Origin: Nitrospira sp.
Lineage (GTDB): Bacteria > Nitrospirota > Nitrospiria > Nitrospirales > Nitrospiraceae
DNA: 10,540 nt
Reading direction: 5' to 3'
Assembly: GCA_016873525.1 (NCBI GenBank)
Contig: VGXD01000049.1
Coordinates: forward strand, 1 to 10,540
In this document: positions 1 through 6,574 of the stretch, piece by piece
Layout: every line of letters begins with the position of its first letter
Position numbering within the stretch: the first letter of the stretch is position 1
Position numbers and translations under genes: made by a program
The notes under the pieces: model-generated
What the model was told of the DNA's origin: nothing
Databases searched by the model: none
What the model saw: only the letters and a program-made list of their open reading frames with translations

Positions 1-105
1 ACGAATGATCGAATGGCTTTCGGCAACCTGGCGCATGTCACTCCGAAGGGCCTCAGCCACTACGCCAAAGAGCCGCTCAATTTCTTCTGCCTGTTCCTGT
101 TCCAT
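1..105 (-). CDS. N-terminal fragment of a small helical/coiled-coil hypothetical protein (runs off window)
   Basis: An open frame begins at an ATG (105-103) and stays open for 35 codons to the window edge, so only the N-terminus is visible. It begins MEQEQAEEIERLFGVVAEAL and continues with charged, amphipathic helical sequence. The pattern 'VVAEALRxDxxxVAExH' resembles short helical proteins of unknown function that I associate with Nitrospira-type genomes; this is recall, not a search result. The upstream bases on the minus strand are purine-rich and could serve as a weak ribosome binding site. A second ATG seven bases upstream is in another frame. It lies beyond the 3' end of the memo-containing operon, on the same strand, separated by about 230 bases of structured non-coding DNA, so it probably has its own transcription signal. 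No function is assigned. Confidence 0.5.
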   Translation of the reverse strand, partial: MEQEQAEEIERLFGVVAEALRSDMRQVAESHSIIR

Positions 106-155
106 TCGTCATCTTTTCTCATCTCTTTCCTTGGTCTCAAGCCTTCCCCAATTCT

Positions 156-247
156 GGAGTAGCCGGGCCATCCTTTACTGCGCGCATCGAGGGAGCACAT
201 TCTGATCGTGCGGCCTCTGCGAGCAAGAAGGATGGTCTGGCTACTCC
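156..247. repeat. 92-bp imperfect palindrome / long hairpin
   Basis: The 20-base arm at 156-175 pairs with 228-247. Read as plus-strand RNA all 20 positions pair, 18 Watson-Crick and two G:U; read from the minus strand the same two positions become A/C mismatches. The inner part continues as shorter stems: CGCA 183-186 with TGCG 218-221, GAGG 189-192 with CCTC 214-217, and GCAC 195-198 with GTGC 208-211, closing on a 9-base loop. No open frame, T-run or obvious target-site duplication accompanies it. It could be a REP/MITE-like element or a structured RNA. Confidence 0.7.
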
Positions 248-264
248 CTCGCCGTCCTTACTGA

Positions 265-295
265 GGTCGCGCGTTGCGCGAATTGTTGCGCGACC
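265..295. repeat. Short inverted repeat with overlapping direct repeat
   Basis: GGTCGCGC (265-272) is the exact reverse complement of GCGCGACC (288-295), with a 15-base loop. The nonamer GTTGCGCGA also occurs twice in direct orientation in the same stretch, three bases apart. It lies 44 to 74 bases beyond the stop codon of the memo gene and could help end the operon transcript, but no T-run follows on the minus strand, so a standard intrinsic terminator is not supported. Confidence 0.4.
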
Positions 296-301
296 GGTTC
301 T

Positions 302-329
302 GCTATCAGCTATAAGCCATACGCCATAA
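302..329. repeat. Degenerate 7-bp tandem repeat (GCYATAM, four copies)
   Basis: Four consecutive heptamers follow GCYATAM: GCTATCA, GCTATAA, GCCATAC, GCCATAA. They begin ten bases beyond the stop codon of the memo gene on the minus strand. Period and placement match the two other phased arrays in this window (3285-3363 and 6495-6574), although the motif differs. Confidence 0.6.
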
Positions 330-338
330 GCTCTTCTG

Positions 339-1586
339 TCAGAAGAACGCCATGCTCGCGTAGGTCACGGTGGAATTGTATTGGTCCGTGATCCCACGGT
401 CGTAGCGCAGCACTTGTCCTTTTTCCGCCTGGATCAGCTTGAGCAAGGTATAGATCGCCGCGAAGCCGGAGATGCGGCGGCTGTCCCCTTCCTTCTGGAT
501 GAACTGCGCGAAGGCCTCGGCGTTCAGCTCCTCCACGTGCTTGAGCATTTCCAGATCGGTCTGCATGCACTTGTGAAAGGAGAAGTCGGTGGGCGGGGCC
601 GGGTCTCCGTACCTCATACCGATGTGGGCCAGCTCGGCGCTGGCCACAACGCAGGCGCTTCTGCCGGTTTCCTCCAGGACCTCTTTCAGCATCCGGATAA
701 AATCTGTTGCGTGGTCGCCCAGGTGTTTGAGGGCCTGGTCGAAGAGGCAGGATGGAGGGAAGGAGCAGAGGATGGGGACGATGGTAAAGGGTTTTTGGTC
801 GAGGGCATGTTGGAGAAAGGGAAGCTGAAACTCGATGGCATGTTCGTTCTTGTGGCTTACATCTTCCTCGAAGAACGGCTCGCCGCCTTTCTTTCTGAAG
901 AGGTCCAAGATTTGTCGGTCTGCCGGCACCACCCCCAGCGGGGTTTCAAAGTCCTTGTCCGTCACGGCAAAGGCGTTTTTGAGGCCGGCATGGCTTGTGC
1001 CGAGGACAATGAAGAGGTCCGGAGCTTCCGCTTCCTTCAGTTCCTTGTAGGCCCAGGCATAGACCGGGCCTGCCTGCTTCGGCTCGTAATGAGGCGCCAC
1101 CAGGGCCTTGATCTTTTTGCCGCTGTTTTCCGAGGGCTTGAAGTCCGGACCTTCCTTGGAGGTGAAAAACCCTTCAAGCTGCGCGAGGAGCTTGACGCGG
1201 TCCGCCTCGTAGCTTTTCCCTGCATAGGCCGCCTGGCGCAGAGGCGCCTGACGGTAGGCTGCTTGCGCGTCGCGCCTGGCCGCTTCGACCTTCTCCCCTT
1301 CCAGGAAGAGCTTGGCGTCCAGGTCGGAAATCAGTCTGGTCATGCGGTCCGGCAGGAAGAACTCGCCGAAGCGCTTGAGGTAGAGGGCGCCGATCTCTTC
1401 CAGCGAATGTTCCCCGTCGAAGTGTTGGATGATGAAAAAGTAATTCAAGGGCAGGACGAGTTTGTCCTGGCTCAGGCCTGTGGGGTCCCAGAGCACCATG
1501 TACTGTTCTTCATTGTCTTTGATGGGAGAGAACTGGAGATTCCGCAAGAGCGGAAGCTGTTTGGGGTCTTGGGCCGATACAGTCAT
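339..1586 (-). CDS. MEMO-family protein (AmmeMemoRadiSam system protein B) with N-terminal PqqD-like domain
   Basis: A 415-residue soluble protein. Residues 10-100 look like a PqqD-type winged-helix domain (PLLRNLQFSP, DPTGL, LEEIGALYLKRFG, LISDLDAKLFLEG). Residues 158-415 form the MEMO fold, related to extradiol dioxygenases and human MEMO1. Pocket landmarks are visible: H166 in APHYEP, H199 in GTSHAG, the NEHAIEFQLPFL segment (247-258), and SAELAHIG (316-323). At the last site E318, A320 and H321 stand where human MEMO1 has D, C and H (SSDFCHWG), so the metal-site Cys is absent, as in many bacterial members. The usual partners AMMECR1 and radical SAM are not in the window. The start at 1586 was chosen because the protein-like sequence begins there; TTG 1658 and ATG 1655 would add 23-24 low-complexity residues. 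It is the last gene of the operon. The family assignment is firm; the reaction is unknown. Confidence 0.87.
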   Translation of the reverse strand: MTVSAQDPKQLPLLRNLQFSPIKDNEEQYMVLWDPTGLSQDKLVLPLNYFFIIQHFDGEHSLEEIGALYLKRFGEFFLPDRMTRLISDLDAKLFLEGEKVEAARRDAQAAYRQAPLRQAAYAGKSYEADRVKLLAQLEGFFTSKEGPDFKPSENSGKKIKALVAPHYEPKQAGPVYAWAYKELKEAEAPDLFIVLGTSHAGLKNAFAVTDKDFETPLGVVPADRQILDLFRKKGGEPFFEEDVSHKNEHAIEFQLPFLQHALDQKPFTIVPILCSFPPSCLFDQALKHLGDHATDFIRMLKEVLEETGRSACVVASAELAHIGMRYGDPAPPTDFSFHKCMQTDLEMLKHVEELNAEAFAQFIQKEGDSRRISGFAAIYTLLKLIQAEKGQVLRYDRGITDQYNSTVTYASMAFF

Positions 1587-1665
1587 GGTCTCTTGCTGCC
1601 TTTCCGCTCTATGGTCTGTGGTGTTTCGTATCCTACTCGACTGAATCCGCTGCATCAACCCGGTC

Positions 1666-2418
1666 TTATTCGGTCGGCGGGGCCGGCTGCCGCCGTTGCT
1701 TGACGCTCCAGGCCGCCAGCAGGGCCACGGTGGCGGCGATTAGCCAGAGGGAGGCCCGGCCGTAACGCGGTTCGGCGTATTCGATCAGGTCCGTCAGGCG
1801 GCCGATCAACAGGGACATGCGGGCCATGACCGTATAGCCGAAGGCCGCGCCGAAGGCGATCATGAGGAAGATGATGCCGGTATGGGCCGCGATCCTGACC
1901 GGCCCGTGGTGCTCGATGGAAAAGAAAAAGTAGAAGAGCACCGAGACCACCCCCACCAGCAAGATGACGGCGTTCAGGTTGCTGGCCGGGTCCAGGAGGC
2001 TGAAGGTGAAGGAGGGGCTTCCCCCCACGATCGAGACGAGGGGCCGCACCGTGTCTTCCACCTGTTTGAGGATGAACGAGGAGATCACGCGCGGGATAGC
2101 GAGGCCCGATCCCACGCCGACGATGAAGGCGAAGGCGATGCGCGACAGCCAGGTCGCCTTGGGGACGTAGCGGGCCAGCATCAAGGACCCGATGCCGAGC
2201 GGGATCAGCAGGGACCAGTCCCCCTGCTTGACCATCGGCTCGTAGATGAGGCGGATGACCACCGTGTCATAGGCCTTGACGATCGTGTAGCCGACCGAGA
2301 CGCCCACGTAGAGGTGCTCGGCCAGCTTGAACAGCGGGTTGTCCTTGTAGAGGAAGGTGAAGATGAAGAGGGTCAGCCCTGTGGCCACCCAGGCGCCGAA
2401 CAAAATATCAAACGGCAT
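1666..2418 (-). CDS. Polytopic membrane protein of unknown function (about 7 TM)
   Basis: A 250-residue integral membrane protein. Hydrophobic segments lie near residues 4-24, 35-50, 69-83, 90-108, 149-168, 175-195 and 222-238, with a basic tail (KQRRQPAPPTE) that is probably cytoplasmic. Two stretches look like conserved family signatures: YKDNPLFKLAEHLYVGVSVG (24-43) and FGAAFGYTVMARMSLLIGRL (189-208). I do not recognise a named family. A good Shine-Dalgarno (AGGGAG, six bases before the ATG; plus coordinates 2425-2430) supports the start. The gene begins 18 bases after the 279-aa membrane-anchored gene and is followed closely by the memo gene, so all are cotranscribed. It is most likely a membrane subunit of the complex encoded by this operon; this is inferred from context only. 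Confidence 0.85.
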   Translation of the reverse strand: MPFDILFGAWVATGLTLFIFTFLYKDNPLFKLAEHLYVGVSVGYTIVKAYDTVVIRLIYEPMVKQGDWSLLIPLGIGSLMLARYVPKATWLSRIAFAFIVGVGSGLAIPRVISSFILKQVEDTVRPLVSIVGGSPSFTFSLLDPASNLNAVILLVGVVSVLFYFFFSIEHHGPVRIAAHTGIIFLMIAFGAAFGYTVMARMSLLIGRLTDLIEYAEPRYGRASLWLIAATVALLAAWSVKQRRQPAPPTE

Positions 2419-2436
2419 CGGTCGCTCCCTCTCCCC

Positions 2437-3276
2437 TTAGGCTTGTCCGGCCCGCCGTTGCCCCTTGCGGAGCATCAGGTAGAACGTGTTGCAGAGCATG
2501 ACCAGGATGATGATGGCCACGTGCGTAGCCGACTGGGCATCCATGCCGGCCACGGCCCGGCCCTTCTGGCCGATCAGCACTTCGTATTCGGCGGCGCCGC
2601 GCAGGCCTCCGATCAGCCCGTTGATCTGGCCGCTGCGCAACAAGGGGTAGAGGCCTGGCGCGATCACGCCGGTGCAGCCCCCGCCCAGTTCGAACTTGTA
2701 CTTGTCTTTGCCGAACACGTACCAGCTCTCGATTCCCGTGGAGCCTGCCGCCAGACTGACCACGTAGGAGACGTCCCGGAGGGTCTTGACGTCCTTCAGA
2801 ACGGCCAGGTCCTTGGTCGGCTGATTATTGTAATCCGTCGGGAAGGCTTTGTAGAGGTCCTGGCCCATGTTGATGATCACGGAGCTGCCGCCGGGGCTCC
2901 AGCCCAGGAACACGTAGTCCTTGCCGGCTTCCTTGCCCATTTCTTCCGCTACCCTGGTGATGACTTCGTTGGCCATGCCTGTGCCGGGGAGCCAGAGCGT
3001 CATCCCGATCACCCGGAGGTTTTTCTTGAAGGCATGGCGCAGCAAGGCCACGGCCTGGGGATAGAGTTCCGGTTTGGAGGCCGGGTCGAAATCCAGGGAG
3101 AGGAGAAAGACCGACCCTTCCGGCAGGCTCTCGATGTAGTTATAGACGCCCCGCACCTCCGGCCCGACTTTGATCGCCAGACCCACCGGATAGAACAGCG
3201 GGATGAGCGTGCAGAGGCCGATCACCAGGAAGATGATCCGACGGTCGATCTGCAACATGCGTTCGGCGAAAGACAT
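2437..3276 (-). CDS. Bitopic membrane-anchored protein with large soluble domain, unknown function
   Basis: A 279-residue protein with one TM segment near the N-terminus (about 13-34) and one near the C-terminus (about 250-268), which leaves about 210 residues between them, probably outside the cytoplasm because both basic ends (DRR and RKGQRR) should stay inside. The soluble part has an alternating alpha/beta look with notable segments LSLDFDPASKPEL (59-71), VIGMTLWLPGTG (89-100), VFLGWSPGGSSVI (122-134) and GGLRGAAEYEVLI (223-235). It has no cleavable-looking signal, no lipobox and no recognised catalytic motif. The start is ATG 3276 with only a weak ribosome binding site. It is separated from the preceding operon gene by 83 bases of phased repeat and from the next by 18 bases. 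I do not recognise a characterised family; the role is inferred to be structural or substrate-handling within the same membrane assembly. Confidence 0.85.
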   Translation of the reverse strand: MSFAERMLQIDRRIIFLVIGLCTLIPLFYPVGLAIKVGPEVRGVYNYIESLPEGSVFLLSLDFDPASKPELYPQAVALLRHAFKKNLRVIGMTLWLPGTGMANEVITRVAEEMGKEAGKDYVFLGWSPGGSSVIINMGQDLYKAFPTDYNNQPTKDLAVLKDVKTLRDVSYVVSLAAGSTGIESWYVFGKDKYKFELGGGCTGVIAPGLYPLLRSGQINGLIGGLRGAAEYEVLIGQKGRAVAGMDAQSATHVAIIILVMLCNTFYLMLRKGQRRAGQA

Positions 3277-3284
3277 AAGCTACC

Positions 3285-3363
3285 GTGATCCGTGATGTGT
3301 CATCAGTGACGCGTGGGAAGAGCGCATTTCTTCACTCATCACCCATAACCCATTACTCATCAC
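3285..3363. repeat. Two head-to-head 7-bp phased repeat arrays filling an intra-operon gap
   Basis: From 3285 to 3319 five heptamers in plus orientation follow roughly GTGATnn (for example GTGATCC, GTGATGT, GTCATCA). From 3329 to 3363 five heptamers follow the reverse-complement pattern (TCTTCAC, TCATCAC, CCATAAC, CCATTAC, TCATCAC). The two halves share the motif and period and face each other across about nine bases, so the single strand could fold imperfectly. The stop codon of the 216-aa gene (3360-3362) lies inside the last repeat. Confidence 0.7.
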
Positions 3364-4010
3364 TCCTTCCCCCCGCCCAGGTACGATCGTTCGATGCCGA
3401 AGATGATCTTGAGCGACAGGGCCACGGCCCCCAGGCTGATGCCGATCAAAATGGCCCGTCTGACCGAGGCGTTGAGGACGTTCAAAATCCATTGGGTGAG
3501 GTCGCCGCTGAGGGGGATCAGATATTCCCCCAGCGGAACCCGGCCCGTCATGACGATGATGGCTGCGGCCAGGAGCACGGCGGCCTCCCGGCTGCGGGCC
3601 CGGAAGGACCGGTAGGCGGCCGAGGCGATGAAGAAGGCCAGGATTGCGAACATGGTGCCTTGGAGTGGGACCATCATGAAGTTGTAAATCCACCCGAAGG
3701 CGGTCATGGTCCCGTTCGTCACCTCTTTGCCGTTTCCCCAGAGCCCGATGACGATGGTGCCCAGCATCCCGGCATAGAGCACGAAGCTGTAGCCCCAGCC
3801 CGGCTCCTTCCGTCTGATCTTGACCGCGTGGATGTGAAACAAACTGGTGACCCCCAGGATCAAGGCGAAGCCCCCGATGATTTGGAGCCACTTTGTGACG
3901 CTGGTCAGCATCTCCTCGGAGGCCGGATGGGGCACGTAGTACTGGGCGGCAAAGACGATCCCCGTCACGAAGGTGATCAGCAGCGGCAGTTGTCGTTTCA
4001 GGAAGATCAT
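3360..4010 (-). CDS. Polytopic membrane protein of unknown function (about 6 TM)
   Basis: A 216-residue integral membrane protein with hydrophobic spans near residues 6-24, 42-62, 74-92, 105-131, 141-156 and 184-204. Charged loops include HAVKIRRKEPGWG (61-73) and AYRSFRARSREA (132-143), and the C-terminus IFGIERSYLGGGKE is probably cytoplasmic. The ATG at 4010 overlaps the stop of the upstream DUF6754-type gene in an ATGA arrangement, which implies translational coupling. AAGGA six bases before the ATG (plus 4017-4021) is a good ribosome binding site, so the start is well supported. No transporter or enzyme signature is recognised. Its tight coupling to the DUF6754 protein makes it a likely direct partner in the membrane complex. 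Confidence 0.86.
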   Translation of the reverse strand: MIFLKRQLPLLITFVTGIVFAAQYYVPHPASEEMLTSVTKWLQIIGGFALILGVTSLFHIHAVKIRRKEPGWGYSFVLYAGMLGTIVIGLWGNGKEVTNGTMTAFGWIYNFMMVPLQGTMFAILAFFIASAAYRSFRARSREAAVLLAAAIIVMTGRVPLGEYLIPLSGDLTQWILNVLNASVRRAILIGISLGAVALSLKIIFGIERSYLGGGKE

Positions 4011-5350
4011 TTCGAGTCCTTGAACAGATCCAGAAAGTACGTCGGCCAGTCCGCATGGAAGAGCACCCCGGCTGTGGCCAGGACCGTGCCTATCGCCAAG
4101 ACGACGAGGATGACGCCCTTGCCGATGTCCTGCCCGCGCAAGGTTCCGACCTGGACCGGCTCGCGGGACAGGTAGGCGCTGGCGGCATAGAGTTCTTCCC
4201 CGATCAACGTATAGTCGCAGGTGGTGACGAAGAAGGGCAACTGGTGGTCCGAATCGGTGCCGGCGATCTGGATGGCGCCGGTGCTGGCGCCGGTCTCGGT
4301 CAGGAGCAGGGCTTCGGCAAAGTAGGACCCCATGAAGAAGTTGGCCGCAGGCTTCTTGCGCAACATCATCCCGTCCACCGCAGCCGTATAGCTGAACTGG
4401 TCGGTGGTGATGAAGAAGTTCGAATCCTTCTTGAAGGCGTCAGGCTTGCCCGCTTCCAAATAGGACTGTTTGGTGATTTCCTGGCAGACGGCCATGACGA
4501 TCGGGTCCCGGTGGGGCACCATCAATTCGGTCTCGTAGGCCGCGACCCGCTTGGAAACCCGACCCAGGATCACGGCTGCCGCGATCGTCGAAGGCTCGCT
4601 CATGTCGCCGGCTCCCGTCAGATAGAGGATCGGCTTGCCCAGTTCCGTGGCCCGGCCGATCGCCTCATCGACTGCGTCGAGGCCGGGAATGCGCCGCAGG
4701 AAGATGTCGCGCCGTTTGGCCGAGGCGATCGATCCGATGATCACGGCTCCGAAAATGAGGGCCAGGAGGGCGTTGTTCGCCTGGTTCCAGTTGATCCAGT
4801 TCGGCTCAGGTACGGCCCTGGCTGTCCGAGCTTCCTGTCTCTGCCCGTCTTTGAGGGCCGCGACGGTGACGATATAGAGAGTGCCGTTGGTCAGTTCGAC
4901 GCCTTTGCCTGACCTGATCTCGAACTGGTGGAAGTCTTGTGGCGCGGACCTGGTCCACCAGGGTCCCTTGGCGTCACGGACATAATGGGAATTGGCCGTG
5001 AATTCGGCAAGGACCTTCATGGCGGCGATTGAAGGCGGCTGCTCGGCGGCAAGCGGTTCTTTCGGCGTCTCGCCAAGCAGCACCTGGTAGTGGAGATCCG
5101 GGCTCTCGGATTCGACCGGGGCCCAGACGACCGTGAGGCTGCCTCCGGCATCGCTTGGCGTATCGAAGACCCGGAAGGTCTGGCCGGCAGCCAGTTCGGC
5201 GGCAGGAGCCGGCAGGGGCCAGACAAGGGCCACAAATAAGGCCAAGATGATGGATGATGTAAGCGCAATTATAAATGCACGATTACATGAGCTTATAATG
5301 CAATCCTTGAAGTGCCTGCCGATGTATTGATCGCGCATGGAGGCCGTCAT
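4007..5350 (-). CDS. DUF6754-type membrane protein with extracytoplasmic beta (FN3-like) domain
   Basis: A 447-residue protein. A hydrophobic segment (about 26-45) followed by PAPAAELAA may be a signal peptide or anchor. Residues 55-180 look like a beta-rich, fibronectin III-like extracytoplasmic domain (SLTVVWAPVE, HYQVLLGETP, NGTLYIVTVAAL). A second TM (about 191-210) leads into a cytoplasmic domain (211-405) with segments IPGLDAVDEAIGRATELGKP and YLTGAGDMSEPSTIAAAVIL, which I associate with DUF6754. A last TM spans about 411-431. The ATG at 5350 overlaps the stop of the KOW gene (ATGA); an in-frame ATG four codons later (5338) is an alternative, and GAAGGA just upstream could serve either. 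The N-terminal codons 13-33 are unusually AT-rich. It is the most complex membrane component here, and its cytoplasmic face is a natural docking site for the ATPase or KOW protein (inference). Confidence 0.86.
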   Translation of the reverse strand: MTASMRDQYIGRHFKDCIISSCNRAFIIALTSSIILALFVALVWPLPAPAAELAAGQTFRVFDTPSDAGGSLTVVWAPVESESPDLHYQVLLGETPKEPLAAEQPPSIAAMKVLAEFTANSHYVRDAKGPWWTRSAPQDFHQFEIRSGKGVELTNGTLYIVTVAALKDGQRQEARTARAVPEPNWINWNQANNALLALIFGAVIIGSIASAKRRDIFLRRIPGLDAVDEAIGRATELGKPILYLTGAGDMSEPSTIAAAVILGRVSKRVAAYETELMVPHRDPIVMAVCQEITKQSYLEAGKPDAFKKDSNFFITTDQFSYTAAVDGMMLRKKPAANFFMGSYFAEALLLTETGASTGAIQIAGTDSDHQLPFFVTTCDYTLIGEELYAASAYLSREPVQVGTLRGQDIGKGVILVVLAIGTVLATAGVLFHADWPTYFLDLFKDSK

Positions 5351-6483
5351 CCTTCGATAATTTCCACATTGGCCCGTGGAATGACCACAGCCGTCTTGTC
5401 CGGGAATTCCACTTCCAAGACTCGCACCTGACTTTCCGTCTCGATCTGTCTCAGGTCGGTCGGAAGGGAGCGGACCTTTCCGATGTTCCCGAAGAGCGGG
5501 TCTCGGATAATCCTGACTTGGTCGCCGATCTGGATGCCGGCCCGTTCTTCCTTCCCGGGGCCGGCGTCTTCCTGCGTCGGCTGGGCCTGGGCGGATCGGG
5601 GGATGATGATTTCCGGTCGCATCACCCCTGCCCTGATCTGCGTGGCCCCAGAGATGCAGGCTTTCTGGCCGAGGTGTTGCGACAGCAACCCATAGGTCTT
5701 GGCCGCCATCGGAATGACGCCGAAGCCCTCGGTGAGGATCAGCGTGAACCCCACCCGTTCGGTCCCGGTGATCGCCACCCCCAGATCGTAGCCCATCAAG
5801 GCTCGAAGGTCCTTGTCGTGGATGCCGCCGACGACCAGGCCGGCCACGCCGATCTCCTTGGCCTTGGCCATGACTTCGGCCCCCATGAAGGAACCGCCCA
5901 CCACGACCTTGCCTTTCATCGAAGGATTGAGATGGCCCGGCGTGAGCGGCTCATCCGGCCCCTTGACGGCCAGGACCAAGTCACCCCAGGTCTCGCCGCC
6001 GATCCCAAAGATGCCCTGGACCAGACTGCAGTCCGTCTCGACCGTGACCCCTTGGTTGGGATGGAGGTCCACGACCGTGCCATCGATGTAGGCCAATAGA
6101 TCCAAGGATCGGGCCGGCTCTCGCAAGAGGACCTGGCCCGTCACGGTCGAGACGGAATCGACCGTGCCCTGGATGGGGGAACGGACTTCCGTCTTGAACC
6201 ACTTGATCAAGGGCTTGTTCTCGGCGATCACTTGATCCTGCGCGATCGCCTCCCCTTCTTGTTTGACCATGTAGTCGCGAACCTCGTCCGGCGCGGCGCC
6301 GAGGAGGTTGGCGACGTTGACGACATGGACTTTCCCCGGCAACTGGGTCTGGGCCACGACCGTGTCGGCCTTGACCCGGTCTCCGATTGCGGCCGTGACT
6401 GTGCCGGGAATCGGCAAGAGCCGCCGCTTCCGAAGGACCGTCCGTTCCGTGACCGTCAGGCCTGGTGTGTAAGCGTGAGCCAT
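5347..6483 (-). CDS. Barrel-sandwich (lipoyl-like) and KOW-domain protein, unknown function
   Basis: A 378-residue soluble protein. Residues 15-130 resemble a barrel-sandwich/lipoyl-like region: RRLLPIPGTVTAAIGDRVKA, VKQEGEAIAQDQVIAENKPL and RSPIQGTVDSVSTVTGQVLL are typical hammerhead-like stretches, but no biotinyl or lipoyl Lys motif (MKM or DKA type) is present. A central domain (190-293) carries GKVVVGGSFMGAEV, LVVGGIHDKDL, ILTEGFGVIPMA and GATQIRAGVMRPEI, which look like family signatures. A Gln/Pro/Glu-rich linker (298-315) precedes a KOW/NusG-CTD-like SH3 barrel (GDQVRIIRDPLFGNIGKVRS, 320-339). No TM is seen. The start ATG lacks a clear ribosome binding site and is preceded by an 8-bp phased array. 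The gene lies between the MutL-type ATPase and the DUF6754 protein and overlaps the latter by 4 bp, which suggests an adaptor between the ATPase and the membrane (inference). Confidence 0.84.
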   Translation of the reverse strand: MAHAYTPGLTVTERTVLRKRRLLPIPGTVTAAIGDRVKADTVVAQTQLPGKVHVVNVANLLGAAPDEVRDYMVKQEGEAIAQDQVIAENKPLIKWFKTEVRSPIQGTVDSVSTVTGQVLLREPARSLDLLAYIDGTVVDLHPNQGVTVETDCSLVQGIFGIGGETWGDLVLAVKGPDEPLTPGHLNPSMKGKVVVGGSFMGAEVMAKAKEIGVAGLVVGGIHDKDLRALMGYDLGVAITGTERVGFTLILTEGFGVIPMAAKTYGLLSQHLGQKACISGATQIRAGVMRPEIIIPRSAQAQPTQEDAGPGKEERAGIQIGDQVRIIRDPLFGNIGKVRSLPTDLRQIETESQVRVLEVEFPDKTAVVIPRANVEIIEG

Positions 6484-6494
6484 AATCAGAGGTG

Positions 6495-6574
6495 AAAAGT
6501 TATAAAGTCGAAAAGTCTGACAGTCTCGGAAGCTTGGACTTGAAGACTTTTCAACTTTCTGACTTTTGGACTTC
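6495..6574. repeat. 8-bp phased repeat (AAAGTC / GACTTT) with internal hairpin
   Basis: Ten consecutive octamers can be laid out from 6495 to 6574. The left ones centre on AAAGTC (AAAAGTTA, TAAAGTCG, AAAAGTCT) and the right ones on its complement GACTTT (AAGACTTT, TCAACTTT, CTGACTTT). GAAAAGTCT (6510-6518) pairs perfectly with AGACTTTTC (6544-6552), giving a 9-bp stem. The array runs over the stop codon of the MutL-type gene (6551-6553) and encodes that protein's last seven residues. Confidence 0.7.

Noticed and set aside
5..205. Plus-strand open frame at the left edge
   Set aside because: It is Ser/Arg/Leu-rich with no family resemblance, crosses one arm of the hairpin, and lies opposite a better minus-strand start.
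381..1703. Long plus-strand open frame opposite the memo gene
   Set aside because: It is the complement of a well-supported MEMO protein and its translation resembles no family; long antisense frames are expected in GC-rich DNA.
1882..4912. Several long plus-strand open frames opposite the membrane protein genes
   Set aside because: Their translations are rich in D, H, Q, E and G with no domain or membrane logic, while the minus strand gives clean TM patterns and coupled start/stop overlaps.
302..6574. CRISPR repeats as an explanation for the phased arrays
   Set aside because: The units are 7-8 bp with no spacers, and the motifs differ between arrays.
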